The notes under the pieces are model-generated. The model did no database searches. It saw only the letters and a program-made list of their open reading frames with translations, and was not told where the DNA came from. This document shows, piece by piece, positions 11,556 to 24,629 of a stretch of DNA of 64,000 bases. How positions within the stretch are numbered: the first letter of the stretch is position 1; the number at the start of each line of letters is the position of its first letter. The position numbers and the translations under genes were made by a program. Where the stretch lies: NCBI RefSeq assembly GCF_028583425.1, contig NC_072796.1, forward strand, positions 126,019,464 through 126,083,463, read 5' to 3'. The DNA comes from Eublepharis macularius. Lineage: Eukaryota; Chordata; Lepidosauria; Squamata; Eublepharidae.

Positions 11556-11987
11556 CAGGGATCATTTCGAGGGGGAACGCACAGGAACGCAGTTCCGGCA
11601 GTTCACTAAAGAGGTCACATGCCCGGTGGCCCCATCCACCTCTCGGCCATTTTGGGCCCATTTCGGCCTGGATTGGGGCTGAAACGGCCTGGATAGGGCC
11701 TCTGACAGGTGGTGGATCACTCTCCTGCTCAACAGCGGCCTGATCCTGACCATTTTGGGCCCCCTTTTGGCCATTTTCATCCCGTTTTTTGCCATTTGGG
11801 GCTCAATTTTTGTCCTGAATGGCCAGGATTGGGTCCAAAACAGCCAGGATAGGTGATATCAGGGGGTGTGGCATCTGCAAATCAGTTATGCTAATGATGC
11901 ACTCCTGGTGATGTCAAGGGGTGTGGCATATGCTAATGAGTTGTGCTAATGAGTTCCTCCAGCTCTTTTTCTACGAAACGACCCCTG
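11556..11987. mobile_element. hAT MITE, family B copy 1
   Basis: This 432-bp element starts CAGGGATCATTTCGAGGGGG and ends TTTCTACGAAACGACCCCTG, with the perfect 8-bp duplication ATGGAGAT (11548-11555, 11988-11995). The inner part holds repeated CCATTTTGGGCCC-like blocks. It is reversed relative to the copy at 15815. Confidence 0.88.
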
Positions 11988-12194
11988 ATGGAGATAATTT
12001 TGTACTTACAGAGTCCGGAGGGGGAGAGGGGGATGTAGGCACAAATCCAGACATAGGGGCACACAGTGCACATTTCCATCTGCATCACAATGTTAACGGG
12101 AAAGCACCATCCCTTGCACACGTTCTCATTCAGAAGGAGGTTGCATCAGATCATATGCAGCCAACTGTGCATGGCAATTCAGATTCATTATACA

Positions 12195-12301
12195 TTGTAT
12201 ATCATACCCTGCTGAGCTCCCTCCCCTCCACAAACCATGACCTCCCTAGGTTCTATCCCCCAAATTTCCATGAATTTCACAAGCCAGAGTTGGCAACCCT
12301 A
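12195..12301. mobile_element. TAGGGTTGCCA-family MITE, partial
   Basis: Only one half is seen (CTGAGCTCCCTCCCCTCCAC to GAGTTGGCAACCCTA). Confidence 0.7.
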
Positions 12302-12869
12302 CTTCCAGGGTTGGTGTAAGGATTACAACTACATAACTTATGGGGAATGTTTTGAATTGTTGAAAGCACTGGATGAATGGATATTATTGAAGACCAAAGG
12401 ACCCTAGGGCTAAGCAGCCAGCAGCCAGCAACTTACATACCTACATCCATGGATTTTAATTAAAACTGAGAGACAGTTATTCAATTTCATCTGCAATTTA
12501 ACTAGAGAATCTAAAGTCAACAAAACTCATTTAAAACAAAAGAGATCCAGGGCTTTGGTTTTTTTTTTTTAAAAAAGGATGACTCATGGGCACTAATTGC
12601 TAGTCTAAAAGTGCTTATTTTGGCAGTGGTTCTTTTCTGTTATCTTGTGTTTGAAATTGTAATTACCTTTCTGTAGGATCTGCTGCCTCCAGGACAACAG
12701 TAAAGGACAAAAGAGCAAATATTCTAGAGAAGGAGGTGCTGATACAACCGGGCTCAGTTACTGGGAACTTTGTATCTCCCCAAACCCAGGAAAAGCTTAC
12801 TCAGCCTTTCCTTCTAGGTGGAGGATCCAAGGAGAGTTTATTGAGGAGGGAAGTGTAAGAGCTGCCTTC

Positions 12870-13089
12870 CAGGGCTGCCAGCTCTGGGATGGTAAATTCC
12901 TAGAGATTTGTGGGCAGCGCCTGTGGAAAGTGGAGTCTGGGGAGGGGAGAGAATTCAGCAAGGGTGAGACTCCATGGAGTCCACTTTCTGAAGCAAACAA
13001 CTTAATTCATGGGAACTGATCTCTGTAGGCTGGGAATCAGCGGTAATTCCAGGAGAATTCCAGCCCACAACTGGAGGTTGACAAGCCTA
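12870..13089. mobile_element. TAGGGTTGCCA-family MITE
   Basis: The copy runs from CAGGGCTGCCAGCTCTGGGA to CTGGAGGTTGACAAGCCTA, with GGAACTGATCTCTGTAGGCT inside. It is diverged. Confidence 0.72.
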
Positions 13090-13242
13090 TGTCACCACAT
13101 CACTACTTCCCATGCCTTCTTTCTGGCTTCAGCCCTAAGGAGTATTATAACTGTGGGATGGCAATGGTGATGCTGGCGCCTACAGCACTATGCCATCTAC
13201 TGTTCCCCTTCCCAGCACACAGAAAATGTTTTGCAATTTGGG

Positions 13243-13397
13243 CCGTTTCCAAAAAACGCAGAAGATAGCGTCTTCTCGTGCGAGTTTTGCACGGCATCAT
13301 GCAAAACTCGCACAAGAAAACGCTTATCTTCTGAGGTTTTTTCGCAACATTCCGCAGCGTTCCGGATGAATGTAAGTAGTGTGAAAACGGCCTCAAT
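13243..13397. mobile_element. Palindromic MITE (GGCCGTTTCC ends)
   Basis: The ends GGGCCGTTTCCAAAAAACGC and GTGAAAACGGCC are inverted, and the centre TGCGAGTTTTGCACGGCATC folds on TGCAAAACTCGCACAAG. The terminal ten bases resemble those of the element at 2580, so the two may be related. Confidence 0.68.
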
Positions 13398-13399
13398 CC

Positions 13400-15810
13400 C
13401 TACGAGCCACTCAATGCCAATGCTGTTGCCCAGGAATATCTGAAGAAAAAATGCACTCATGCGTGCTGCTCACATCCCTCTAATGGAGTTAATGTTAGAA
13501 GTTCAATCGCTTCCCTTTGGATCCAATTGGTTGCATCCTTGATGTATGCAGACAGACTTGCCTTTAAGGAAAACAAGATGTTGCCGGATGGCCCCGATTG
13601 CCTGGCCTGCTTGTGCGACCTCTACATGGTAAGAACCAAAACAAAACATACAAACTTTCCGGCAGAGTATGTGTGTGTTTTACAGCCTCGTTTCCCAAAT
13701 TTGTTCTACCATTCTGGTAATCATCATATTGAGCCGAGCCAGCAATTTCTGTGTATATTTTCTGCACACTTTTTTCATTATGCTCACCCTTAATTGTCCC
13801 CATTGGTCATACTGGGATTTGGCAGGTGTAGTGTAGAGTTGAGATCTCACCCTCTCTTCAACCAGCAAAACACAATATTTGGATCCAGTAGTAGGGAAAA
13901 GAGAACTTGGCAGGAAGGTCCACAAGGCCATGCACAGTCAAGCAAAGCTCTGAGTGCCAGATCTGAGCACCCGTTCCTTAGAGCGTCCAGAAGCTTTTCC
14001 ATGCAGGTGTGGAACTTACCTGTGGGCCTGCACAGATCAATGAAGAAATACCTTTCTTCAGGGGCTGGGATGATGCACCCTTTACATTCACAGGAAACAT
14101 CTTTATTATAATAGATGAAAGCTCCTTTGTGGTTTTATAAATCTCATTTTGAAGGTTTCGGTCAATTGTTATATAATTTGTCAGAGAAGAACCGATGCAC
14201 ATATTCTTATTTATTTCATACTGTGGATAGCATTACTTAAGATGCAGTGTATTGCGGTAGTGAGCTATTATTAAAGCATTGTATACGTTTGTTATATAAA
14301 TTAAATGGTTTTATGAGTGGGAGGTATTTTGGGCTGTTGCGTATGCACCATGGATCCCTGGATTAGACCTCGCCCTTTACATCACTGCTGACCAAACAGG
14401 ATTTTGAAGCCCGACAGCAACTGGTGCATTGGCAGTAACTCCTTTCCTAGGCTTGATGCGTCATGCTGGCAAAAGCGCCCTTGCTTTTAAAAGTTTGCAT
14501 CACCCACATAAGCTAATGCAACTATAGAAAACAATTGGCACTGAAGCGGCATCAAACAGAGATCGCTTATTCAACCGTCTCCAGCTGCTGATGAAAGCAC
14601 CAAGCATCTTTATGGAGATATTTGGCTACATAAAAGAAGTGACAATCTGCAAAACGAGAGAATTCAAAGAACCTGAATTATTTTTTACCTGAAAACAAAA
14701 GCTTTAGATGCATTTTTTGTCTTTTACAGTCTGCCTTTCTCACTGAGACTCAAGGATTTTGAATGTATTTTTTTATATTTGACATAGATCATGCAAACTT
14801 TTCAACTGTCATGCTCTTAAGGGGATGCTGCCCCTGGGAACAGCTAATAGATATAAAATATACATCTAATAGATACGATTTTTAAATGGTAGGTTTTTAC
14901 CTCCCAATAGTTTTAGGTCACCATCCTTACAGCTCTGCTCTGTTACAGAGGTCTCCCGTACGACCTGGTTCATGTATGACACCTTGCCTGCCTCCTTTGT
15001 TGATTTCTAAAACAAAGGTGCTTTTTCTGAGAGGGTTCATGGAAGCTCATACCTTGGAAATCTGGCTGGTCTTTAACGTGTATCCAGGGACCAGCCCAGA
15101 CTTGGCGTGGCACCTGGCAGTGACAGTGGCACAGCCCCCAGCTTGCTCTCTCCTAGCGCCGAGGGAGGCCCTCCTTTCCTCCTGAGCCACACAGGGATGA
15201 TGGGCCCAGCAAGCCAACGTGGACCGCCCAGCATGAACACTGGTTCCCAGAAAGGCAGGTAGCCTTTACTGGGTGACAAGCCTCCCCCTGCTCCATGGCA
15301 AGGCCAGAAGCATGTGGAAAGGCCAGGTGGCCGCCGCCACAGCCAACACAACAACCGGGTTGAAGCATTGAGCTGCCACCATGGTAAGCCTTGGGACAGC
15401 AGGGAGGGCAGGGCAGGACTGGCGCCAGCCCGAGATGCCACAGGAGAGGAGGAAGCAGGAGAGGCAGGAAATTGGCCAATCCCCAGTCGCTATGGTGCCG
15501 GGGAGGGGCTGGAGGATAGACTGGGCCCTACTCCAGTGTCTGGCACTGGCAACTGCCCATGCCCCAGAGTGCCAGAGAGGTGGGGCAGGGGTTAACGAAA
15601 AGATGGGAGGATAAAAAGGAACTCCAGAACCTAGCCAGGGAAGAAACAAGAGTATTAGGCCAGAATGCTGAGGAGCCTGGACTCTTAGAAGGTACCAGTT
15701 AGGGGGTTTGGGTGGCTTCTTGGTGGTCCTCTGGTCTGAGGCTTGGGATACCCTTTCCTGACAAAGCATGATGGAGGAGGCCAGCCTGGTAACCCTCATG
15801 AAGACAGTGC
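13400..15810. other. Unclassified intergenic DNA, GC-rich from 15080 to 15600
   Basis: No gene was recognised. The GC-rich part contains long open frames on both strands with low-complexity translations and no known domain. A short frame at 13560-13626 ends at a good donor (ATG|GTAAGA), but no matching protein family or acceptor was found. Confidence 0.35.
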
Positions 15811-15814
15811 CTCC

Positions 15815-16104
15815 CAGGGGTCATTTCATAGAAAAAGAGCTGGAGGAACTCATTAGCATAACCTATTAGCATATGCCATGCCCCTTGCCATCACCGGCAG
15901 TGTGTCATTAGCATAACTGATTTGCATATGTCACACACCCCTGACATCACCTATCCTGGCTGTTTTTGACCCAATCCTGGCCATTCAGGGCCGAAATTGG
16001 GCCCAAAATGGCTGAGTCGGGTGGGCGGGGCCACCTGACATGTGACCTCTTTGGGGAACTGCCAGAACTGCATTCCTGCGCATTCCCCCTCAAAATGAGC
16101 CCTG
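15815..16104. mobile_element. hAT MITE, family B copy 2
   Basis: This 290-bp element starts CAGGGGTCATTTCATAG and ends CTCAAAATGAGCCCTG, with the perfect 8-bp duplication GTGCCTCC (15807-15814, 16105-16112). It shares both ends and the GTCACATGTCAGGTGGCCCC block (in reverse) with family A, so A and B are related. Confidence 0.88.
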
Positions 16105-16277
16105 GTGCCTCCCAAGTTCTACTGGACCCAAATCTTGCTTTTGTTCTGTACTTATGGCAATTTCCTTTAGCCTCACTAGACTGAAAGTACATTTGGAAAT
16201 ACAGAGAGCTAAACTATAAGAGATGAATTACACGAGGACGCTCATGTGAAGGGAGTCGCAATGTTAGCTGGGAAGCT

Positions 16278-16525
16278 GAGTTTTAAAAGACAGATCGGAA
16301 GACTCTGTCAATTTCCCCTCTCTACAGAGCTGCTAAGATCACTCCTCAGAGGGTTTGTTAATTTCCTCTTCATCTTCCCAAGACTGTCGTTTCATCTCCC
16401 CTTCTAAGAGGCGAAAAGGAAATAAACAAGCCCTCTGAGGAGCGATCTTTGTGGCTTTGTAGAGAGGGGAAACTGACAGAGCCTTCCGATCTGTCTTTTA
16501 AAATTCAGCTTCCCAGCTTCTTTAA
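16278..16525. mobile_element. Foldback MITE
   Basis: The left arm GCTGGGAAGCTGAGTTTTAA with AAGACAGATCGGAAGACTCT pairs with the right arm AGAGCCTTCCGATCTGTCTT and TTCAGCTTCCCAGC. The arms are about 100 bp. The flanking 16225-16278 (CACGAGGACGCTCATGTGAA) may be part of it. No duplication was identified. Confidence 0.68.
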
Positions 16526-16564
16526 GCACATTTGCCATGGTGGTGTGTGCCCTGGTAACATCAA

Positions 16565-17150
16565 GATCAGTCTACTTCAATGCACTCTACATGGGGCTGC
16601 CTTTGAAGAGTGTCTAGAAGCTATGACTGGTGCAGAATGCTACAGTCAGAATTCCAGCTGGAACGGGTCATAGGGACCATATCACTCCAGTCTTGTTCCA
16701 CCTACAGTGGGTGCTAATTTGCTTCTGGCTGCAATTCGAGGTGCTGGTATTGACCTTTAAAGCCCTATACAGTTTGGGGCCAGCATGCCTTAAGGACTGT
16801 CCACTCCCACGAGGACCTTCCCATCTAGTAAAGTCACCGTCAGAAGCCTTGTCTTGGAAGCCCGTCCTCTTGAGACTAAATGGGTGGCAATCTCAGAAAG
16901 GGCCTTCTCTGTAGTAGCACCAAGGTTATGCCGTTTCCTCCCCAAGTGAGATTTGTCTAGCCCTTTCTATCGTCTTCCCCCAGCGGGTGAGGACTTTCAG
17001 TTTTGTTTGGCATCCCTTGACAATTCTCATGGTATATATTTTAATGTGTTCCTACAGTAAATCTTGTTCTGTTTTTATTTGTTGCTGCTTTGGAAATCCT
17101 AATTGGGTGGAAAGGAAGCTTAGGATTTTAAATAACCAAAAACATAAATA
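16565..17150 (+). mobile_element. L2 LINE 3' fragment, degraded
   Basis: Plus-strand translation shows L2 reverse-transcriptase remnants (FEVLVLTFKALYSLGPACLK near 16736-16800) and earlier the CTCTACATGGGGCTGCCTTT block. The tail ends in AATAAC-like repeats near 17140. Frames are broken, so it is an old copy. Confidence 0.8.
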
Positions 17151-19745
17151 AGCATAACTCCTTTTAAGGTGCTAGCTCTGGTCTTATTGGGTCAAGCTTT
17201 TAATGGCTAGGAAAACTGAGCCTATGTTTGCTTTTCACACATTATTTTGTGGGTGGTGATTCAAAGAGAACAGGTTCATCAACGGCTAAGAGTTGATTTC
17301 CACAAATGGAGCTCACGGGGTGATTTGTCTACACGCTCAAAATGTATATCAGGTATTGAAGGGAATTGAGAGAGAACCAAAAAGATCTCCCACAAGATCA
17401 AGATCTCCTGCCTCAGCCTTCTTTCAGTACAAGGTAAGTAATAACTGTTTAAATGATCTGTGAATGATGCCGTTCACAGTTCCACAGCAGCAACAACAAA
17501 ATCAATCTGAGAATGCCCTAAACAACTCACCAGAGGGAATGCTGGTGACTGAAACACACTGGAATTACTTGTTGCGTCTCAAAACGACAGTTCTCAAATG
17601 ACAGCTTCTGAGTTTCCGGGAATCTCTGCTAGGCTTAATTTGAGGCTGCAGCACAGAAATCCCAAACCAATTTTGAATTCTCGGGCTTAACCATCAAACA
17701 ATGCCATCCAAACATCCATGAATATCGTTTACTGATGCTCCCCTGCGTACTTCTGAATTCCTTTTGGGCTTGCCATCTAATGAGCCGATTTGCACTGCTC
17801 TGTCAACTGCTAAAGAATCACAGCCTTAAAAAAGGGAAGTTGATGATGACAACATATTAAACTTTATTATTATTCTGAAGGCCGCCATGCTGCGATTGTA
17901 ATACAGTGCTTCTCAGCAACTTCTAAGATCTGTCTTTTGTCTAGTGTTTGGTACAGCCCAGTATTTTTATTACTTTGGAAAGTTTATCTTATTTATACAT
18001 TGAATTAATCAGAGATGACATTTCACCGACTGGAACATTTCAGGATACTCAAAGCCAGCATATCTCAGCCTTTGAGCTACATTCTGGGAATGCTTACACC
18101 AATGGGGGCACAGAACTTGATCGGTTGAGACTTTCCTCTTAGCCTATTAGTTCCTTTGGCACATTTGGGTAGACTGCTCAGTGTGAAATCTGTTAATTTC
18201 CTTAGGTAAGTAATGTAAGATGCGGCTGTAATTCAGGTGTAGGCTGAAGATCTTCTGAGGTAAACAGAGTATGACTTCCTTCAAAACAAATGTGGAGGAA
18301 AAAACAGAGAATTAAGCCTTCCAGAATCCATCGCAACTACTAGCCTAGGTTCAGCCAGTAGAGAGAGCAAGCAATAACTTGGCTTGGAACTGCTCCAGAT
18401 GTCTGTACTCTCGAACTGTAACAGAAGACGGTGTGAATTTCTATAACAGATAAAGGAAGGCAGACCTGTCTTCTGGCAATAAACCATGAAAACAAAATTA
18501 AACTTCCAGAGACCATATGCCTCTCAAACTAGCGGGGAGGGCTCTTCATCCCCTGCTTCTGGGTTTCCAGGAAGGATCTAGGCCAGTTGGAAAACTGATA
18601 GGTTTAATCCAGCAATGCAGCTCACTTTTTAGGAAAACATAGCGCTCCATCCACACCTCACCTTACTTTTCTAACTGGATCAAAAGCCAACGTTTCACAA
18701 TGGCATTTCCCCCTCCTGGCTAGCTAGCAATTCACAATTATAGGCTTAAAGAGTTTCTTTGCCACAGTCCTTTAATGCTATTCTAGCACCAAGTTTCACC
18801 CCAAAGAGAAACACCAGCTGGAACACACCCGTAAATCTAGTTAAGTGGTTGTGAACGGATCAAAATGAGGTCATACACATTCCCAAGAATGCTGGATGGT
18901 TCCTCCCAACAGGTTTGCTGCTAAGCACCGATAAAGTAGTTTGGCTGCCTCAGAGACCGCAAACTCTCTTAAGCAAGAGCCCAGGAGCAGTTAACATCTT
19001 CACTGCAAGCGTCTAGGAAGATGGCGTGCTGTCTTCCTTGTTAGCACACTGCAAAAATTGTGTTCGATGTTAAGAAAAATAATTTTATATGGAAAACATC
19101 ATCTGGGAATTCAGAATGTGTTACCTGCGTGCTGATGAGACCTAACTTCTCCTTTTTAGTGGCCAGTTGAGATAGTGAACATTATGCAGTAATTGCTAGG
19201 TAAAGGCCAATAAACTTCCCCCTTGAGGTGCTAAGTCAGGTGGAAAGGCAGCATTAAAATGTTCTAAATAAATAAAATTGAAACCCAGTCCAGGTAAGAG
19301 TGAGGTGATGTTGGCTCATAATGGTGTTAATTGGAGAAGAGTCAGCCTCTTTTGGATTAGGTTTGTAGCTTTGTATGTTTTGGGGGGGGGGAGGGGGATC
19401 TTTTAGAATTGCTGTGGTGTTAATCATGTTTTGGGCAGCTGCATTTGGTCTTTTAGTGACCACCAGCTTCCAAATACTTCGCTCCTTTCCTTCAAAGCCT
19501 AGCTGATCTAAAGAAGAAAAAGGCATCCAGGCATTCACAGCAAACAGATACACGTCTCCCCTTGACTGTGACTTGCTTTGCTACAGGGAAGTCCACTGTG
19601 AAGGAGTAAGAGGGGGGCGCAAGACAGATGCCTTCTCCCTTCCCATCATGACATGGCCTAGAATGATGGATCTTGCCCTCACCACCCCAGGGAAGAACAG
19701 CAGGCACTTCATTATCATGATTTATGATACACTGTGGAGAATGAA
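17150..19745. other. Intergenic DNA, nothing recognised
   Basis: AT-rich single-copy-looking sequence without coding signal or nameable repeat. Confidence 0.4.
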
Positions 19746-20312
19746 CAAGATTCAAGTCCAGTAGCACCTTAAAAACTGACTCAATTTCCAGGGTATGAGC
19801 TTTTATAGAGTCAAAGCTCCCTTGTCAGATATGACTGGAAAAAGAAAGGAGTCCTTATAATCCAGGCAGAGGGTGGGAGGGGTATTGGTAAATTGTCAGG
19901 AAGCTAGCCATATTACGTTTGGTGTGGTGTAGAGACAGTTTGGTGTAGTAGTTAAGAGCGTGGGACTCTAATCTGGAGAACCAGGTTTGATTCCCCACTC
20001 CTCCACTTGAAGCTAGGTGGGTGACCTTGGCTTAGTCACAGCTTCTAGGAGCTCTCAGCCCCACCCACCTCACAGGGTGTTTGTTGTGAGGGTAACAACA
20101 TAACTTTGTAAACCTCTCTGAGCAGGCATTGTCATCCTGAAGGGCAGTATACAAGTCAAATATTATTATGTTGTAATTAGGTAGTTAGAGCATGAGTGTG
20201 AAGTACAGAAAATTAGCATCTGTAATGCAAGTTGGTCTTTAAGGCGCTACTGGGCCAAAATCTTGTTCTTCTACTACTGACCAACACAGCTACCCACCTG
20301 AAACTGTGAAGA
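19746..20312. mobile_element. Foldback-family B-like retroelement split by a SINE
   Basis: The left piece, 19756-19840, has AGTCCAGTAGCACCTTAAAA and GTCAAAGCTCCCTTGTCAGA. The right piece, 20225-20312, has TTGGTCTTTAAGGCGCTACT and GACCAACACAGCTACCCACC. AGAATGA occurs at both outer flanks. A tRNA-derived SINE sits between the pieces. Confidence 0.6.
19915..20175 (+). mobile_element. tRNA-derived CORE-type SINE
   Basis: An A-box-like TAGTAGTTAAGAGCGTGGG and a B-box-like GGTTTGATTCC are followed by the CORE-like GTGACCTTGGCTTAGTCACA. A tail follows (TCCTGAAGGGCAGTATACAA) with an ATTATTATG end. It is one of the better preserved copies in the window. Confidence 0.75.
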
Positions 20313-22324
20313 ATGAGAAAATACCACCTTGCTAGTCACTAGCCACCTTAACTTGGCTAAGGCTGGTGTGATGGAATGCATTCTCAAAGGTTTCCTAAGT
20401 GCAGCAATCAGAGACCTGGAAGGCAGTTAACAATTACCTGGAATGAGAGCTTGATTAACAGACTGCTCCCTCCTCGGCCAATGAGAACCAGCCTTCAGGC
20501 TGACGGTTGCTGACAGGATTTTGTTTTCAGAGTGTATGTGAGTCTAACAAGGAAGGTCATACAGGTTCCCCTTTAGATTGAGGAAAAGGAATCTTCTGCC
20601 CTAACAGTAACATCATTGTCCTGAAGAATAATTCTAGTTAAGAATTCTTAATATAATTGTCAGCATAAACTGAAGCCCGCTTGACACAGACATCATAGAC
20701 ATCATAGAACTGGAGGCCGGGGGATGTTTTCGGTAAGAGTGATTGGGTAGCAAGGAAGGGTTATATCTTCTTAGGAGATATCTTCTTATATCTTCTTAGG
20801 AGAAAATTAATTCCTGCACAATTTCTAAAGGGAGTTTGGCTCTGAGGAGGATCCTGGTTCTGTTGTGAAGGAAAAATAGTTCTGAACTAACTCCAGGAAA
20901 CCAGAGTTGTCCAAGGAAATGCTGAGAAGAAACATTGTTGCTGTAACTAAAAAATTAAACACCATTCAGTGTTAAGAACCATGAACATAAGAAACTAAAC
21001 TTCAAGGAAAATATTTTGTCTATTACAGCGTAATCTGTACTACCGAATTCTACCTCGGCACTTTCATTCCCCGACTACACTTATTCCATCCCAGCCTGTT
21101 CAATAAAGTTATTTCTTTTGAACATTATATAGTCTCCAGTGCCCTTTCCAACACAAAGAGGGCTCCTGCTTTTCTCCCATCAAGTTTCTAAAAAGCAAAA
21201 ACTATAACTGCTTATCAGGGTAGGACAAACAGACTTTCAAACCACAAATAGAGACATGCTACTCGGGGCTGCTCAGCCAAAGCAAGCAAACTTGAATGTC
21301 GGTGGGGAAATCTGCCTCATGGTGGGGGAGTGGAGGTACATCATAGCTGGTTTCCATTTTTTCATATGGTGACTTAGCCTAGAGCAAGTCTTCAACCACC
21401 AATGAGTGGTTACTTCAAGAAAAGTATTTAAGTGAGAAAAACACAGAGCAGGATACACGTTACAAATCCCACTCAAATGACCAGAACTTTAACAAGTGTT
21501 CCAGAGGGCTGCTACACACTAGTCTGTAACATTTTTGGTTAGCCATAATAAAAGACATTATCTGTTCTGATAAGACAGCAAACTAAAATCTGATCAAGGC
21601 AGTGCTTGCAACTGTATATTCCAAACACTCTCATTCCACAGGGTTCATATCTCTGGCAAAGGACACCTGCAGCTGTTACCACTGAAGTCCCCTTGACAAT
21701 TCAAAGCTGTAAGCTAAATGCCAGCAGGACAGAAGAGAACCCTCAAAAAACCAACACATATATAACCTGCTTCTGTCACTATGGCCTCTCACAACTTGCC
21801 TAAATAAAGGTAATAAGCACTGTCATGTTTTCTGGAGCAGCTGTTTGTTGGGAAAATACATGTGTATTAAGCTTTTCAAAATTTAGGAACTAGTACCATT
21901 TTAGGCCACATTCCAGGTAAAACTGTTACTTTTCATTATGTTAAAAGCTGAATTCAGAAGGCATTTTGTATTAATACAGCTGTACATGAACATACTGGTA
22001 ATAGCTCATTAAACAGTTTTGTGTGTGTCCTATTGCTTCTAAGCTATTATAGGAAGGTGTTGCTGATGCAGCCACAGGTAAATATAACATGCAATGATAA
22101 GCAGATCTAGGTAAGAAGCGGAGAAGCAAAAACTGGCCAGGCAGTCAGACAACTGTAGAGCAGCTGGATAATAAAGACGAGAATGATTATGCAGGGAGTG
22201 CCAGAAAGCGCTGGAGGTAAAACAGAAAAATTAACACATTCCAGGACTGAGTAATGAAAATGCTATGGGTAAGGGAACGTTTTGGCTCAAATCTAACTAT
22301 TCCGGTTCTAATAAACATCTGTAT

Positions 22325-22505
22325 TACATATTTGAGAGGCTGTGCGGTACAGTGGCTTGATTTTAATATCAGACTAGTTGGAGAGAGACCCATGTTCAAA
22401 CTCTTACTGAGCTGGCTCATTCACTGGGTGATCCCAAGCCAATGCCTTTAATCTAACCTACTGCTCACGAGGTCATAGTAAGGGTAAAATATAAAATGGA
22501 GGAAT
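22325..22505 (+). mobile_element. CORE-type SINE, diverged
   Basis: The tRNA-like head GCGGTACAGTGGCTTGATTT, then CCCATGTTCAAACTC and GGGTGATCCCAAGCCAATGC, follow the layout at 19915. The copy is old. The intervals 20312-22325 and 22505-24630 show no gene or repeat I can name. Confidence 0.55.
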
Positions 22506-24629
22506 TGCAAGTTCCTTGGAGGAAAGGCCGACTGAACATGTACTACGTAATTTTTTAAAATCAATACACAAATATTTTTGGAGAAATCTATTAAAGTAAA
22601 GCCCTCATTCAAGTGCTCTAGATCTTTCTCCAGAGACATGCTAACAGGCAATTAAAGGCCACTGTATCTATCTAATAAGAAAAGGCAATGAATTGTATAA
22701 GCTTTTAACTGGATTTTCTTTTTAAAGAATCAAAACCATTTATGTTAGCTTTTTAGTACGAAATGTTTTTCTGGACCAGCTTGATGCAGAAGGAGGGAAG
22801 CCCTCTTGAGGCTTTGACTTCTTAATTTTGAAGAGTATTAGAATTCAGTGTTCAGGGGAAAAGCATTTGGTGAGGCACAACTACAGTGATATATAACTAC
22901 ATGAACAGTCAAATTAGGGTTATCAATTTACATTTCGTAGCTTTGGTGTTTAATTTTGAATATCAATTCAGAGTAATAGTAAAAGTGAACATTGAGATGC
23001 TATTCTTTCATACATTTGTGAATTGTTACAGCAAAGAGATCAACCTAATTTGTTCTTGGCAGAACAAATGGCACTGCTCCAGTTAACCTCTTTCATGATT
23101 TCCCAATACAAAAAAAAATATTTCAATTTATTATACCACCATGTGCACCTTTCAACCTTTGAGGAGTCTCAAGCATCACACAGCCTAAGGAACGAGAGAG
23201 AGAAGTATTTTGCAATGTGTCACACAAAACATAACTATATCAGTTCATTTCTAAGCATGCCAAGGAATACAGGTAAGTAGTCATTATGAAGTACTTAGAA
23301 CTACTATGATGCCAAAAAGAATATTAGATTGAGTATTCAGCTTAATGTTACTCAGAACGTTTTACCCACCACATGTGTGCTCTGATAAAAACTCCAGAGG
23401 AAGGTCAGGCTCCTACTACTATTAACAAAGATTTTCAGTTCATGCAGCTTCATTTCCTACAACACAGCTCTGCAATATGAGGAATACTCCAGATGTATTA
23501 TTATACTGGATCCCTGCTTTCTGCTTCTTACACCTTAACCCAACTCCACAACGCATTTGCAAAGTCAAATAATTTTCGTTTTAGCCTCATCCTGTATTGG
23601 GTCAGTTTATGACCCCGGTCAGTGTGTGTCCATCAGCCATACTCTAAGAGGACACATTAAGAATTAGACATAACATTTTCCCCCTTCCAGTTCTTGATAC
23701 TCAATTTGTAGTATATGCCATTGATTGCTACTGTGCCCGAATTATCTCGATGACAGTTAATGGCTAGTCACATCAACATTTGCCCTTTGAACTACTGAAT
23801 TTCTACTTTCTCATTTAAAGATACTCCTTTGACACTGATGGCGCTATTTTAATATCATGCTGATACTCAAGGTAATTAGCATTATAATTATAATCAAGGT
23901 AATCAGTATTATACTTTATAGATTTATTCAATCCGGACATAAATATTAAATACAAAAAACAAGCTTATTGTCATAGTTTTGTATTTTCTTGTTAAAAACA
24001 GTGGTAGCAATACAATAGTTTAACATACATTAACAAAATTCACCAAATTTACATGCACAGGCCAATGAACATTACTAAATGGAACCTGATATGGTGTTCT
24101 GGAAATCAGAAGTGTTGCAGACAATGACATCGGGCTATATTTTTGCTCTGGTGCTGCATTCCACAAAATGTATGGTAAGTTTAGTGTTCTAGCCCCTCTG
24201 TCAAGACAAGTAAAGCTGTTGTCTATGTCCTAGATACTTCTTGTCCATACATCCAGGCAATATATAAATAGGGTGTCCTTGTATCAAATATACTATGTAC
24301 TAAGGATGTTAAGGCAATTCTGAGAAAGGCATAAAGCAGATCTCTAGCTGAGAAAAGTCTGCAAAGTTTATTTGATACAAGTTGCAGTCAGAATTCTATA
24401 CTCAGCACTTCTGAAATCAGAAAGCATCGATTCCTGGATGAAGCATGTATTTCTTTGCACTAACAGCAAAGCATACTCCTGGATTCCCTTTCCTTGGCTG
24501 AAAAAATATGGCTGGAGGAAGAAAATACAGAAAAGCTGTGTGAAGGCTACAGCACCCCTGCTTCTCTACCCTACACCTTACATTCATCACTTTAGATGTT
24601 CAGATTCTCATACCGAGGGCTGCCAAGTA

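Noticed and set aside
13527-13640. Possible exon ending in ATG|GTAAGA
   Set aside because: One good donor only. The upstream acceptor is weak and the peptide (MLPDGPDCLACLCDLYM) is unknown to me.
15073-15799. Minus-strand open frames of 108-177 codons
   Set aside because: GC-rich stretch with open frames on both strands at once, low-complexity translation, no domain and no splice context.
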